Source: Solimicrobium sp043758755
GTDB lineage: Bacteria; Pseudomonadota; Gammaproteobacteria; Burkholderiales; Burkholderiaceae_D
NCBI GenBank assembly: GCA_043758755.1
Contig: JAYVMW010000012.1
Location: forward strand, 1 to 64,000
Length of the DNA: 64,000 bases
Direction: 5' to 3'
In this document: positions 16,725 through 24,684 of the stretch, piece after piece
Numbering within the stretch: position 1 is the stretch's first letter
Layout of the letters: the number at the start of each line of letters is the position of its first letter
Program-made: the position numbers and the translations under genes
The notes under the pieces: model-generated
What the model was told of the DNA's origin: nothing
Database searches by the model: none
Seen by the model: the letters and a program-made list of their open reading frames with translations, nothing else

Positions 16725-16738
16725 TCTGAAAGAAAAGA

Positions 16739-17260
16739 ATGACTACCTTACCTTCATTGCAAAAATCCGATAGCTGGAAAAAGGAACCCTGGCTGTTACT
16801 GGTGATCGGCGGCCCTCTGGCTGTGGTGTGTGCCAGTCTGTTCACCGGCTATCTGGCGTTTTCCGGCGCCGACAAGGTCGTCACCGAGGACTATTACAAA
16901 CAAGGTCTGATGATCAATACCGATCTGATGCGCGACGCCCAGGCCAGGAAAATGCAGCTGCATGCTGAAATGCATCTGATGGCCGATGGCCAGATCAATC
17001 TGGCGCTTACCGGTGTCGGTGGGTTGCCCAAATCAATTCTGTTGAGTGTTGCTACCTCAAACCATGAAGATCTGGTTGAGACCACGCACCGGCTACCGCT
17101 GCTGCAAACGGCAACTGGCCAATATCAGGGCAATCTGGCCAACGTGAATGCCACCATCATGCACATCAAACTGGAAGGCGGCAACTGGCGTCTGACCAGC
17201 GACTGGCATAACCCGCTGCAGACCGACCTGCAAATCGGGGCACTTACTGAAATGCATTGA
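16739..17260 (+). CDS. ccoH: FixH/CcoH family cbb3 assembly protein
   Basis: A 173-residue protein with one N-terminal membrane helix (about residues 18-40, LLVIGGPLAVVCASLFTGYL) and a periplasmic domain. The DYYKQGL motif after the helix is the family hallmark. CcoH associates with CcoN and is needed for stable oxidase assembly. It follows ccoG by 14 bases in the same operon. Confidence 0.88.
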   Translation: MTTLPSLQKSDSWKKEPWLLLVIGGPLAVVCASLFTGYLAFSGADKVVTEDYYKQGLMINTDLMRDAQARKMQLHAEMHLMADGQINLALTGVGGLPKSILLSVATSNHEDLVETTHRLPLLQTATGQYQGNLANVNATIMHIKLEGGNWRLTSDWHNPLQTDLQIGALTEMH

Positions 17261-17288
17261 CGCTTTGCAACTTAGGAGGTATTTTTAG

Positions 17289-17570
17289 GTGATAAATTCT
17301 AAAATAAGGAGACTAGCCTTGGAATACCAGACCCATCCCAAAGTCAATCCATCCCGTTTGGTGATGGCCATTTTGTGGCCCGCTTTCCTGATGGCTGCGA
17401 TCAGTTGTGGCTTATTGTTCACCATGATCGATCCGCTCGATCTGATTGTTTTTGGTGAAAAATTCAGCATGAGTTCGCAGGCCGGTTATACCCTGGGCTT
17501 TCTCATCTTCTGGCTGCTCGGTTGTGTTGCGAGCACCGTCACTGTTGTTTTACTGGTCAAACCGCGCTGA
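17289..17570 (+). CDS. Small two-helix membrane protein in the cco operon
   Basis: A 93-residue protein with hydrophobic segments at about residues 26-47 and 66-88 and no recognisable domain. The GTG start at 17289 follows a perfect AGGAGGT site at 17274-17280. A second start, TTG at 17319, has its own AAGGAG site and would give an 83-residue form starting MEYQTHPKVN. Position after ccoH suggests a cbb3 assembly or copper-related role, but this is inference. It does not look like CcoS, which is shorter. Confidence 0.7.
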   Translation: MINSKIRRLALEYQTHPKVNPSRLVMAILWPAFLMAAISCGLLFTMIDPLDLIVFGEKFSMSSQAGYTLGFLIFWLLGCVASTVTVVLLVKPR

Positions 17571-17594
17571 TTGTTGTTGTGGTTTGAATAATCC

Positions 17595-18308
17595 ATGTTA
17601 AATCTTTCGTTAGTGCTGACCGCAACCCTGGCCGGGGTTGCCGGTGGCAGCCACTGCATCGGCATGTGCGGCGGTATTGCAACGGTGCTGGCACAACCCG
17701 TCAAAACCAGCAAAGTGATTCCGATTGCTGCTGTTGATACTCCCGCCATCAGGTGGCTGGATCTGGCGTTGCTGCATCTTGGCCGACTGCTGACCTATGC
17801 GATAGCTGGCGCGCTGGTTGGCACGCTGGGTGCGGCCGGACTGTTGCTCAAGCCGGTCATGCCGGTGCAGGCGGTACTTTTTTTTATCGGTAATCTCACC
17901 CTGATTTATCTCGGGTTGCGCTGCCTGGGCTACAAATTCAATCTTCTGGGCCGGGCCGGGCAGTGGCTCAACCTGACTGGTTTTTCCAATCTGTTTTCAA
18001 AAATCCCATTGCCAGCGCTGCCGCTCACGCGCGGCCTGTTGTGGGGCTGTCTGCCCTGCGGTCTGGTGTATGGCGTGCTGCCCATTGCCCTCATCAGTGG
18101 TTCACCGGTGGCCGGTGCCGTGCTGATGTTCTGTTTCGGTCTTGGCACCATGCCGTACCTGCTGTTTGCGCACGGTCTGACCGGCCGGTTTGGCCAGAAA
18201 AAGCCACCGGCCTGGCTGGTGATGAGTGCTGCAGTAATTCTGATCAGTCTGGGTGTGCTGGGTTTGCTCATGCCGAATGAGCATCACAATGCCGGGTGGT
18301 GGTGTTGA
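17595..18308 (+). CDS. TauE/SafE-like (COG2836) membrane protein
   Basis: A 237-residue membrane protein of about six helices with GGSHCIGMCGGI near the N-terminus and LLWGCLPCGLVYG (about residues 141-153). Cysteine pairs inside helices are typical of the COG2836 group, which is often found beside cbb3 assembly genes and is related to DsbD-like transporters. A role in copper or thiol transport for oxidase assembly is likely but inferred. It ends the cco operon; ccoI and ccoS are not found here. Confidence 0.8.
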   Translation: MLNLSLVLTATLAGVAGGSHCIGMCGGIATVLAQPVKTSKVIPIAAVDTPAIRWLDLALLHLGRLLTYAIAGALVGTLGAAGLLLKPVMPVQAVLFFIGNLTLIYLGLRCLGYKFNLLGRAGQWLNLTGFSNLFSKIPLPALPLTRGLLWGCLPCGLVYGVLPIALISGSPVAGAVLMFCFGLGTMPYLLFAHGLTGRFGQKKPPAWLVMSAAVILISLGVLGLLMPNEHHNAGWWC

Positions 18309-18334
18309 TTGTGTAAGCAGGCGCGCCAGAACGA

Positions 18335-19021
18335 TTAACGGTCGGTGGCACTTGTGCCCGCAAAGGCAACCATCTGATTAATCTGATCGTTATCGAATGA
18401 TTCCTTTGCACATTCAAGATGATTGGAAAAGACACTGTCCACCCAGCTCACTGTGTACTTAAAGCCTGAAACTTCACTGCCGGTCACTTCAAGCGTGGTC
18501 GGAAGGGAGTTCACAACGTAGGTGACGGCATCAGCATTGATCCTGATTCCCATTTTTGAATTCACGATGTGATATTTGGTTAGAGAACAAACACCAAATT
18601 TTGCATCGTCGAAAAATTCTCTTATCCCTGTCCAACCTTCACCGTTTTCAGTTCCAACAGGTGCAAAACCCAATAAATTATTTTGCGATACTGGTTGATA
18701 GTAAAAAGTTAAATTAATATCGCCAACGTTTTTTTTCAGGTAAAAATAATCAGGGTCATTGGATTTTGATAGCCCTTCTCTCGGTAACCTGTTTTTAACC
18801 GACATTAAATATTTGGGATTTTCAGATTCCGAATAGATATATCCATTATCACTCTGCTGCTTACTTCTGATGTTGTTTGCAGGTATACCCAGTTCGGCAG
18901 CAGGTACAATCTGGACGCCCACAAAAGGCTCTGGGAAGTTGGACAAGTCGACTTGCCCTGTTTGGGAAAAGCTCACCGCTGCGATTGGAAGCAAGAAGCC
19001 TCCAGTTAAAATAATTTTCAT
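18335..19021 (-). CDS. Unrecognised secreted protein
   Basis: A 228-residue protein with a signal peptide (MKIILTGGFLLPIAAVSFSQ). The mature part has two cysteines (FGVCSL and LECAKE), many aromatics, and no domain I can name. The start at 19021 has a GGAG site; an in-frame start at 19108 lies before it and lacks the signal sequence at its N-terminus. It follows another small secreted-protein gene in the same direction after 44 bases, and the two probably form an operon. The composition is richer in A/T and in Asn/Ser/Lys codons than the flanking genes, suggestive of recent acquisition. Confidence 0.6.
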   Translation of the reverse strand: MKIILTGGFLLPIAAVSFSQTGQVDLSNFPEPFVGVQIVPAAELGIPANNIRSKQQSDNGYIYSESENPKYLMSVKNRLPREGLSKSNDPDYFYLKKNVGDINLTFYYQPVSQNNLLGFAPVGTENGEGWTGIREFFDDAKFGVCSLTKYHIVNSKMGIRINADAVTYVVNSLPTTLEVTGSEVSGFKYTVSWVDSVFSNHLECAKESFDNDQINQMVAFAGTSATDR

Positions 19022-19065
19022 TTTTCTACTCCAGATTTTAAATTGATCAATATGTTTTAGCCTTT

Positions 19066-19443
19066 TTATTGATTGTCGAAGTCCCACCAGCCGCCATAAA
19101 TACTGCAATCAACCACGTTTTCATAACCAAGCACAATAAATTGATTGTTTTGTAGCATGTAGTGCTCTCCTGTTACCCTCCATCCCGCGCCTGGATAGGC
19201 TTCAACATAATGAACTGCGGCGCTTCTCCACGTATATTTAAAGGGGGCCTCGACGGTGTGCATTTTTAATCCATTTCTGAAGTGCGATGAAAGAGTGCGC
19301 ATATTCCGATAGGTCGTCCAGTCCCAGGAGATACTTTCGTTGTTGATACAATTAGCTCGGCTATGCCATGTAAGTCCATTGAAACCAGCATGTGCGGATC
19401 CGACAACAACTAAGGTTGAAATTGCAAGTAATATTTTGTTCAT
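19066..19443 (-). CDS. Small unrecognised secreted protein
   Basis: A 125-residue protein with a clear signal peptide, MNKILLAISTLVVVGSAHA. The mature part of about 106 residues is rich in Trp, Tyr and Asn and has two cysteines (RANCINN and VVDCSIY) that could form a disulfide. The ATG follows an AGAGGTA sequence. It is the first gene of a probable two-gene unit with the protein at 18335-19021. No family was recognised. Confidence 0.6.
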   Translation of the reverse strand: MNKILLAISTLVVVGSAHAGFNGLTWHSRANCINNESISWDWTTYRNMRTLSSHFRNGLKMHTVEAPFKYTWRSAAVHYVEAYPGAGWRVTGEHYMLQNNQFIVLGYENVVDCSIYGGWWDFDNQ

Positions 19444-19716
19444 ATCGATACCTCTTTTTAATCGGTAGATTTAAGAAATCAGTTTCCATTTTCATTTCAA
19501 ATTTTTGCTGGGGCTGTTCACGCATCAAAATTAAAATGACAACTAATGGCCCAATTTAAGTTTTATGGCAGGTAGAAACAAGTCGAATAAATTGGACTTG
19601 ACTGCAATTTTTTTGTAAGAAAAGCGCTGATCAAAGCCCAAATTTATGTTGGTTGGCTAACTTTATTGTTTGGCAGTGTTGATTTGATGACTTTAAAAAT
19701 AACGCGGCGATCGATA
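19444..19716. other. AT-rich intergenic stretch
   Basis: No gene is supported here. The stretch is markedly AT-rich and probably carries the leftward promoter of the secreted-protein pair. To its right lies the decayed NYN gene. Confidence 0.4.
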
Positions 19717-20044
19717 TTAAAACCAACTATCAGGTTTATATATTGATGTATTCGGAATTTTTTCAGGCAACTGTGAATTGGCGAGATGGACTGGGCTTCA
19801 TGTTTTTGACCAGTTTGTAAGTCTGATCAGATCAGTTGCTATTTTTCGGTGGTCATAGCCAGGTATTGGAACGATCAATCCAAGAATAATTTTGGAATGG
19901 TGCCGTGCAATAACGGACCTCGCTGACTTCGGATGTTTTTTCCAATAATGGCTGTTGAAATAATTTAAATAAATCAAGCCACTTGAATGGCGATTTACGC
20001 AACGGGCCATAGTAAAGGTTATAGCCATCGACATAGACAGACAC
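19717..20044 (-). pseudogene. Decayed NYN-domain (LabA/DUF88-like) ribonuclease gene
   Basis: The 5' part reads MSVYVDGYNLYYGPL and continues to RYCTA, the conserved start of NYN-domain proteins with the nuclease aspartate in VDGYN. The reading then breaks. In another frame a C-terminal-like stretch follows (GLIVPIPGYDHRKIATDLI), interrupted by one TGA at 19798-19800. It continues with HLANSQLPEKI and ends YKPDSWF, like family C-termini. Only about 328 bases remain, where intact genes need over 600. The middle, including the other catalytic acids, is missing, so the gene cannot encode an active enzyme. Confidence 0.65.
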
Positions 20045-20125
20045 CGATTGGCGATGTTGATTTTGTAAATTTGAACTAGACTGGTATAAGGGCGTGACAT
20101 CAATAACAATGATTAAGAGGCTATT

Positions 20126-21496
20126 TTGGACTATCCCGTATTAGACACACAGATTTCCCCCGAAGGTCGGCTCGATGTTTTATCCAAGGCAGAAATCAAC
20201 AAGCTGCTCGATACCAGTCACGGCGGGTTGTATACAGTATTTCGCCACTGCACGCTGGCGGTATTAAACAGCGGCAATGCGCTCGATGACGGCAAGGAAT
20301 TGCTGGCCCGTTATCCCGATTTTTCCATTTCCATTTTGCTGCGTGAACGCGGTATCAAGCTCGATATCAGAAATGCGCCAGCCGTGGCCTTTGTGGACGG
20401 GGTGATGATCAGGGGTATTCAGGAGCATGTGTTTGCCGTGTTGCGCGACATTATATTTTTAAACAGTGAAATCGAAGACAATCCCCAGTTTGACCTCACA
20501 AACAGTCAGGGTATTACCGATGCGGTATTTCATATTTTGCGCAATGCCAATTTTCTGCAGCCGCAGCTGAATCCGAATCTGGTGGTGTGCTGGGGCGGGC
20601 ATTCCATCTCGGGTCACGAATACGATTACACCAAGCATGTCGGTTACCAGCTGGGTTTGCGCGGCATGAATATCTGTACCGGTTGCGGACCCGGGGCCAT
20701 GAAAGGGCCGATGAAGGGTGCCACGATCGGTCACGCCAAGCAGCGCAATTCAGCGGGCCGCTATGTCGGCGTCACCGAACCGGGCATCATTGCTGCCGAG
20801 GCGCCCAATGCCATTGTCAATGATCTGGTGATTTTGCCGGATATCGAAAAACGACTGGAAGCATTCGTACGGATCGGACACGCCGTGGTGGTTTTTCCGG
20901 GCGGTGCGGGAACGGCGGAAGAAATTCTTTATATTCTGGGTATCCTGCTGCACCCGGACAATGCAGCAATACCGTTTCCGTTATTTTTTACCGGCCCAGC
21001 CAGCGCACAGGCTTATTTTGCACAGATTGATCAGTTCATCGGTGCCACCCTGGGCTCGCAGGCACAGCAGCGCTATGAGATTATCATTGACGATCCTGAG
21101 CTGGTCGCGCAAAAAGTGGTGGCCGGGATTGCCGAGGTCAGGGCTTATCGCAAAACCATTTCCGACGCTTACTTTTTTAACTGGTCGTTGAAAGTGCCGG
21201 ATGAATTTCAGCAACCCTTCGAGCCAACTCACCAGAACATGAAACAGCTGGCCTTGCACAAAAATCAGGCAGTGTATGCGCTGGCTGCCAATTTGCGACG
21301 CGCTTTTTCCGGCATTGTGGCGGGCAACGTGAAACAGGCCGGCATACTTGCGATTGAAAAATATGGTCATTTCGAAATACGCGGCGACCTGGATCTGATG
21401 GAATCTGTTGATGCCTTATTGGTATCATTTGTGCAGCAGCAGCGCATGAAACTGCCCGGAACTCAGTATGTTCCCTGCTATAAGGTAATTAAATAA
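20126..21496 (+). CDS. ppnN: Nucleotide 5'-monophosphate nucleosidase PpnN
   Basis: A 456-residue homologue of E. coli PpnN (YgdH, 454 residues). The enzyme cleaves purine and pyrimidine monophosphates to the base and ribose 5-phosphate and responds to (p)ppGpp. The LOG-family signature FPGGAGTAEE is present, together with CTGCGPGAMKGPMKGA and the N-terminal and C-terminal domains of the long form. The start is a TTG at 20126 with an AAGAGG site six bases upstream; no better ATG exists. Confidence 0.9.
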   Translation: MDYPVLDTQISPEGRLDVLSKAEINKLLDTSHGGLYTVFRHCTLAVLNSGNALDDGKELLARYPDFSISILLRERGIKLDIRNAPAVAFVDGVMIRGIQEHVFAVLRDIIFLNSEIEDNPQFDLTNSQGITDAVFHILRNANFLQPQLNPNLVVCWGGHSISGHEYDYTKHVGYQLGLRGMNICTGCGPGAMKGPMKGATIGHAKQRNSAGRYVGVTEPGIIAAEAPNAIVNDLVILPDIEKRLEAFVRIGHAVVVFPGGAGTAEEILYILGILLHPDNAAIPFPLFFTGPASAQAYFAQIDQFIGATLGSQAQQRYEIIIDDPELVAQKVVAGIAEVRAYRKTISDAYFFNWSLKVPDEFQQPFEPTHQNMKQLALHKNQAVYALAANLRRAFSGIVAGNVKQAGILAIEKYGHFEIRGDLDLMESVDALLVSFVQQQRMKLPGTQYVPCYKVIK

Positions 21497-21626
21497 GTTT
21501 TCCTTCGGAAATGACTGGCCTGTTTGGAATTCGTTACTATAATCAATCCAACAGTACTCAAAAAAGCACTATAAGTTCCCATTTTTATGATCGTTTTAAT
21601 AAAATCACCCGGTTTTTGGAGGAAAC

Positions 21627-22598
21627 ATGAGTTCAATTCAGCAAGAAATTGATGAACGTACCAACCTGACTGCATCAAATAAATTTGAACTGCTGTTGTT
21701 TCGCCTGGGCGTTGCCAAGCAGACCGGTCATGCCGAATTGTTTGGCATTAATGTCTTCAAAGTGCGTGAAATCGTGGCCATGCCCAGCATTACGGAAGTC
21801 GCAGGCGCGGTGAATAACATGTTGGGCGTGGTGAATCTGCGCGGACAGATTATTCCGGTGATTGATCTGCCTTCCGTGGTGGGATGTGTGCCCGCCACCG
21901 GCTTGAACATTTTGCTGGTGACTGAATATGCGCGCTCGACACAGGGCTTTGCGGTGGAGTCGGTGGAGGAAATCGTGCGCCTGGACTGGGGACAGGTCCT
22001 GTCGGCCGAGTCCAGTTCGGTGGCCGGCATGGTGACCAGTATCGCCCGTCTGGACGGCGATATTGCCAATACCCGTCTGGCACAGGTGCTGGATGTGGAA
22101 CAGATCTTGCGCACGATTCAGCCGGAAGAACCGGAAATCGATGCCAAAACAGTTGGACCCAAATTATTGCTGCCGCCCGGCACAGTTATTCTTGCGGCAG
22201 ACGATTCGCATATGGCCAGAACCCTGATTGAACGCGGTCTGGGTGCCATGGGCGCGCCGTTTTTCATGACCAAAACCGGCAAGGAATGCTGGGAAAAACT
22301 GCAGGCTCTGTCCAACGAGGCTGAAGCGCAGGGTAAAACGATTCTTGATAAAGTGGCGCTGGTGCTGACCGACCTGGAAATGCCGGAAATGGACGGGTTC
22401 ACACTGACCAGAAAAATCAAGCACGATACGCGCTTTCAGAATCTGCCGGTGATCATCCATTCTTCACTGACTGGTTCCACCAATGAAGAACATGTGAAAA
22501 ACGTGGGCGCCGACGCGTATGTAGCCAAGTTTGTTGCGGAAGAGCTGGCTTCTACCATACGCAAGGTGCTGTCTGACACCAAACTCAAGGCGGTTTGA
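21627..22598 (+). CDS. cheV: Chemotaxis coupling protein CheV
   Basis: A 323-residue protein that joins a CheW-like coupling domain (about residues 20-170, with INVFKVREIV and VNLRGQIIPVIDL) to a receiver domain (about 185-315). The receiver carries the acidic pair in ILAADDS and the phosphoacceptor aspartate in LVLTDLEMPEMDG. CheV links chemoreceptors to CheA and tunes adaptation. A GGAGGAAA site precedes the start. No other core chemotaxis genes adjoin it. Confidence 0.92.
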   Translation: MSSIQQEIDERTNLTASNKFELLLFRLGVAKQTGHAELFGINVFKVREIVAMPSITEVAGAVNNMLGVVNLRGQIIPVIDLPSVVGCVPATGLNILLVTEYARSTQGFAVESVEEIVRLDWGQVLSAESSSVAGMVTSIARLDGDIANTRLAQVLDVEQILRTIQPEEPEIDAKTVGPKLLLPPGTVILAADDSHMARTLIERGLGAMGAPFFMTKTGKECWEKLQALSNEAEAQGKTILDKVALVLTDLEMPEMDGFTLTRKIKHDTRFQNLPVIIHSSLTGSTNEEHVKNVGADAYVAKFVAEELASTIRKVLSDTKLKAV

Positions 22599-22605
22599 AG
22601 CGTTT

Positions 22606-22632
22606 GCAGTCTGGTACGTATTTCCAGACTGC
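22606..22632. repeat. Inverted repeat between cheV and the FKBP gene
   Basis: Perfect 9-bp arms GCAGTCTGG and CCAGACTGC surround a nine-base loop between two convergent genes. No T-tract follows on either strand, so it may be a weak or factor-dependent terminator. Confidence 0.5.
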
Positions 22633-22642
22633 GGACGCCTTC

Positions 22643-23116
22643 TCACCGGGAACTAATCAGTTCCACATCAAATATCAGCGTCGAGTTGGGCGGAATTGAA
22701 TTGCTTCCTTTGGGGCCATAAGCCAGGTAGGAAGGAATGATCAGGGTGCGTTTGCCACCCACCTTCATGCCGCGTATGCCAATATCCCAGCCGCGAATTA
22801 CCGTTCTTGCGTCCAGCTGAAAAGTGAGCGGCTGTCCGCTGTCGCGCGAGCTGTCAAATTTTGCGCCATGCCGGTCCGCTGCCTTGGGATCGTAAATCCA
22901 GCCGGTGTAGTGCATTTCAAGATAGGAACCTGGAGTGGCTTCGGTTCCATCCCCGATTTTTTCATCAATCTTGATCAGTGAGGTAATTTTTGCCGGTGCA
23001 GTGGCGACGGTGACTGGTGGTGCGACGTCATTGGCGGTCTGGGCGAAGGCGCTGCCGGCGAGCAGGAAAGTCAGTGTGCACAAAAACGGTGCCGTGGCTT
23101 GAATCGAAATTTTCAT
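22643..23116 (-). CDS. Periplasmic FKBP-type peptidyl-prolyl isomerase
   Basis: A 157-residue protein with a signal peptide (about residues 1-25, ending SAFAQ) and one FKBP domain (about 50-156). Family features are MHYTGWIYD, KFDSSRDSGQPLTF, VIRGWDIGIRGMKVGGKRTL and AYGPKG. It catalyses proline isomerisation, here presumably in the periplasm. It is convergent with cheV. Confidence 0.9.
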   Translation of the reverse strand: MKISIQATAPFLCTLTFLLAGSAFAQTANDVAPPVTVATAPAKITSLIKIDEKIGDGTEATPGSYLEMHYTGWIYDPKAADRHGAKFDSSRDSGQPLTFQLDARTVIRGWDIGIRGMKVGGKRTLIIPSYLAYGPKGSNSIPPNSTLIFDVELISSR

Positions 23117-23263
23117 ATCTGGCTTAATGTGGGTTAATTATGCGGTGATTTGAACGGGAAAAATGGAAAAATAAAATTTTGGAAATTTTACACAACATCG
23201 AAACCGGATGTTGAGGTATATTCGCCGGATTGTCCAGTCGGCCATGCTCTCCCTCCCTAATCC

Positions 23264-24583
23264 ATGAAAAACAAAAATCAATTTTCTCTGCTGTTGCAGC
23301 GTCGTTTTGCCCCGTTCTTCTGGGCCCAGTTTTTAGGTGCGCTAAATGACAATGTCTTTAAAATTGCGCTGGTGACGGTTCTGACTTTCGATACGCTCAA
23401 CTGGACCACCATGAGCGTCGACCTGTTAAACCAGATTATTCCCGGACTGTTCATTTTGCCGTTCATGCTGTTTTCCGCCACGGCCGGCCAGATTGCCGAA
23501 AAGGTGGAAAAGGGCAACCTGGCCAGAGCGGTCAAGCTGCTCGAAATTTTCATCATGTGTGTCGCATGCATCGGCTGGTTTTATCATTTGATCTGGATAC
23601 TCATTGCCGCCGTTGCCGGCATGGGACTGCATTCCACTTTGTTCGGACCCATGAAGTACGCCTACCTGCCGCAGCATCTGAAAACCCAGGAGCTGGTGGG
23701 GGGCAATGGTCTGGTTGAAATGGGTACTTTTGTGGGCATTTTGCTGGGCCAGATTATCGGCACCATGCTTGCGGTTATCCAGCCCTGGGGCATCCATCTG
23801 GTCGCATTTGGCACGATAGGTCTGGCACTGCTGGGCGCAGTCATGAGCTGGAAAATTCCTGATTCGCCGGCACCGGTTCCGCACTTGCCGATGAACTGGA
23901 ATCCTTTTTCAGAGTCGGTGCGCAATATCCGCTTTTCCGTGCAAAACCGTACGGTATTTCTGGCCATGCTGGGCAACTCCTGGTTCTGGTTTTACGGCGC
24001 GATCATTCTGGCCCAGATTCCCCAGTACGCCAAAGTCAATCTGCACGGCGACTACAGTGTCTTCGTCATTCTGTTGGCGGTATTTTCGGTCGGGGTCGGC
24101 GCGGGATCGCTGTGGTGCGAGCGTCTGTCCGGACACAAGGTCGAAATCGGACTGGTCCCTCTGGGTGCCATGGGCATGACGCTGTTTGGCGCTGACCTTT
24201 ATCTGTCCAGCATCAGCTATATCAACCCCGGCAGTGTCGATGTGTGGGGCTTTATGCAGCAGGCCGGCAGCTGGCATATTCTGTTTGATATCTTCGGCAT
24301 CGGTATAGCTGGGGGGATATATATCGTGCCGCTGTTTGCGCTGATCCAAACGCGCTGCGATCCGGATCACATGTCACGCACCATTGCCGGAATGAATATT
24401 TTAAATGCGCTGTTCATGGTGGTGGCCTCACTGTCAGCCATGCTCATGTTCAAATTCGGCATGACGATACCGCAGATATTCCTGGTCACTGCCGGTTTGA
24501 ATGTGCTGGCCGGTGCTTTTATATTTACGCTGGTGCCTGAATTCCTCACGCGGTTTCTGGCCTGGCTGCGCAACCTTATTTGA
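23264..24583 (+). CDS. MFS transporter, LplT-like
   Basis: A 439-residue major facilitator protein of about twelve helices. The opening FAPFFWAQFLGALNDNVFKI and the GLHSTLFGPMKYAYLPQ segment match the LplT lysophospholipid flippase group. In many bacteria this domain is fused or adjacent to the Aas acyltransferase; here it stands alone and the neighbours are unrelated. Lysophospholipid transport is therefore a family-based inference. Confidence 0.8.
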   Translation: MKNKNQFSLLLQRRFAPFFWAQFLGALNDNVFKIALVTVLTFDTLNWTTMSVDLLNQIIPGLFILPFMLFSATAGQIAEKVEKGNLARAVKLLEIFIMCVACIGWFYHLIWILIAAVAGMGLHSTLFGPMKYAYLPQHLKTQELVGGNGLVEMGTFVGILLGQIIGTMLAVIQPWGIHLVAFGTIGLALLGAVMSWKIPDSPAPVPHLPMNWNPFSESVRNIRFSVQNRTVFLAMLGNSWFWFYGAIILAQIPQYAKVNLHGDYSVFVILLAVFSVGVGAGSLWCERLSGHKVEIGLVPLGAMGMTLFGADLYLSSISYINPGSVDVWGFMQQAGSWHILFDIFGIGIAGGIYIVPLFALIQTRCDPDHMSRTIAGMNILNALFMVVASLSAMLMFKFGMTIPQIFLVTAGLNVLAGAFIFTLVPEFLTRFLAWLRNLI

Positions 24584-24633
24584 AGCGATATTCGAATAAA
24601 TTCATCCGAAAAATAATCTGTTTGTAAAACCGG

Positions 24634-24639
24634 TATAAT
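24634..24639 (+). promoter_or_regulatory. Putative -10 element of the RND efflux operon
   Basis: A perfect TATAAT lies 46 bases before the first gene of the operon. No matching -35 hexamer is seen at the right distance, so an activator or extended contacts may be involved. Confidence 0.4.
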
Positions 24640-24684
24640 ACGCGGCTGGCAAACGGCCAAAGACGTATCATCAGGAGTGATTTA

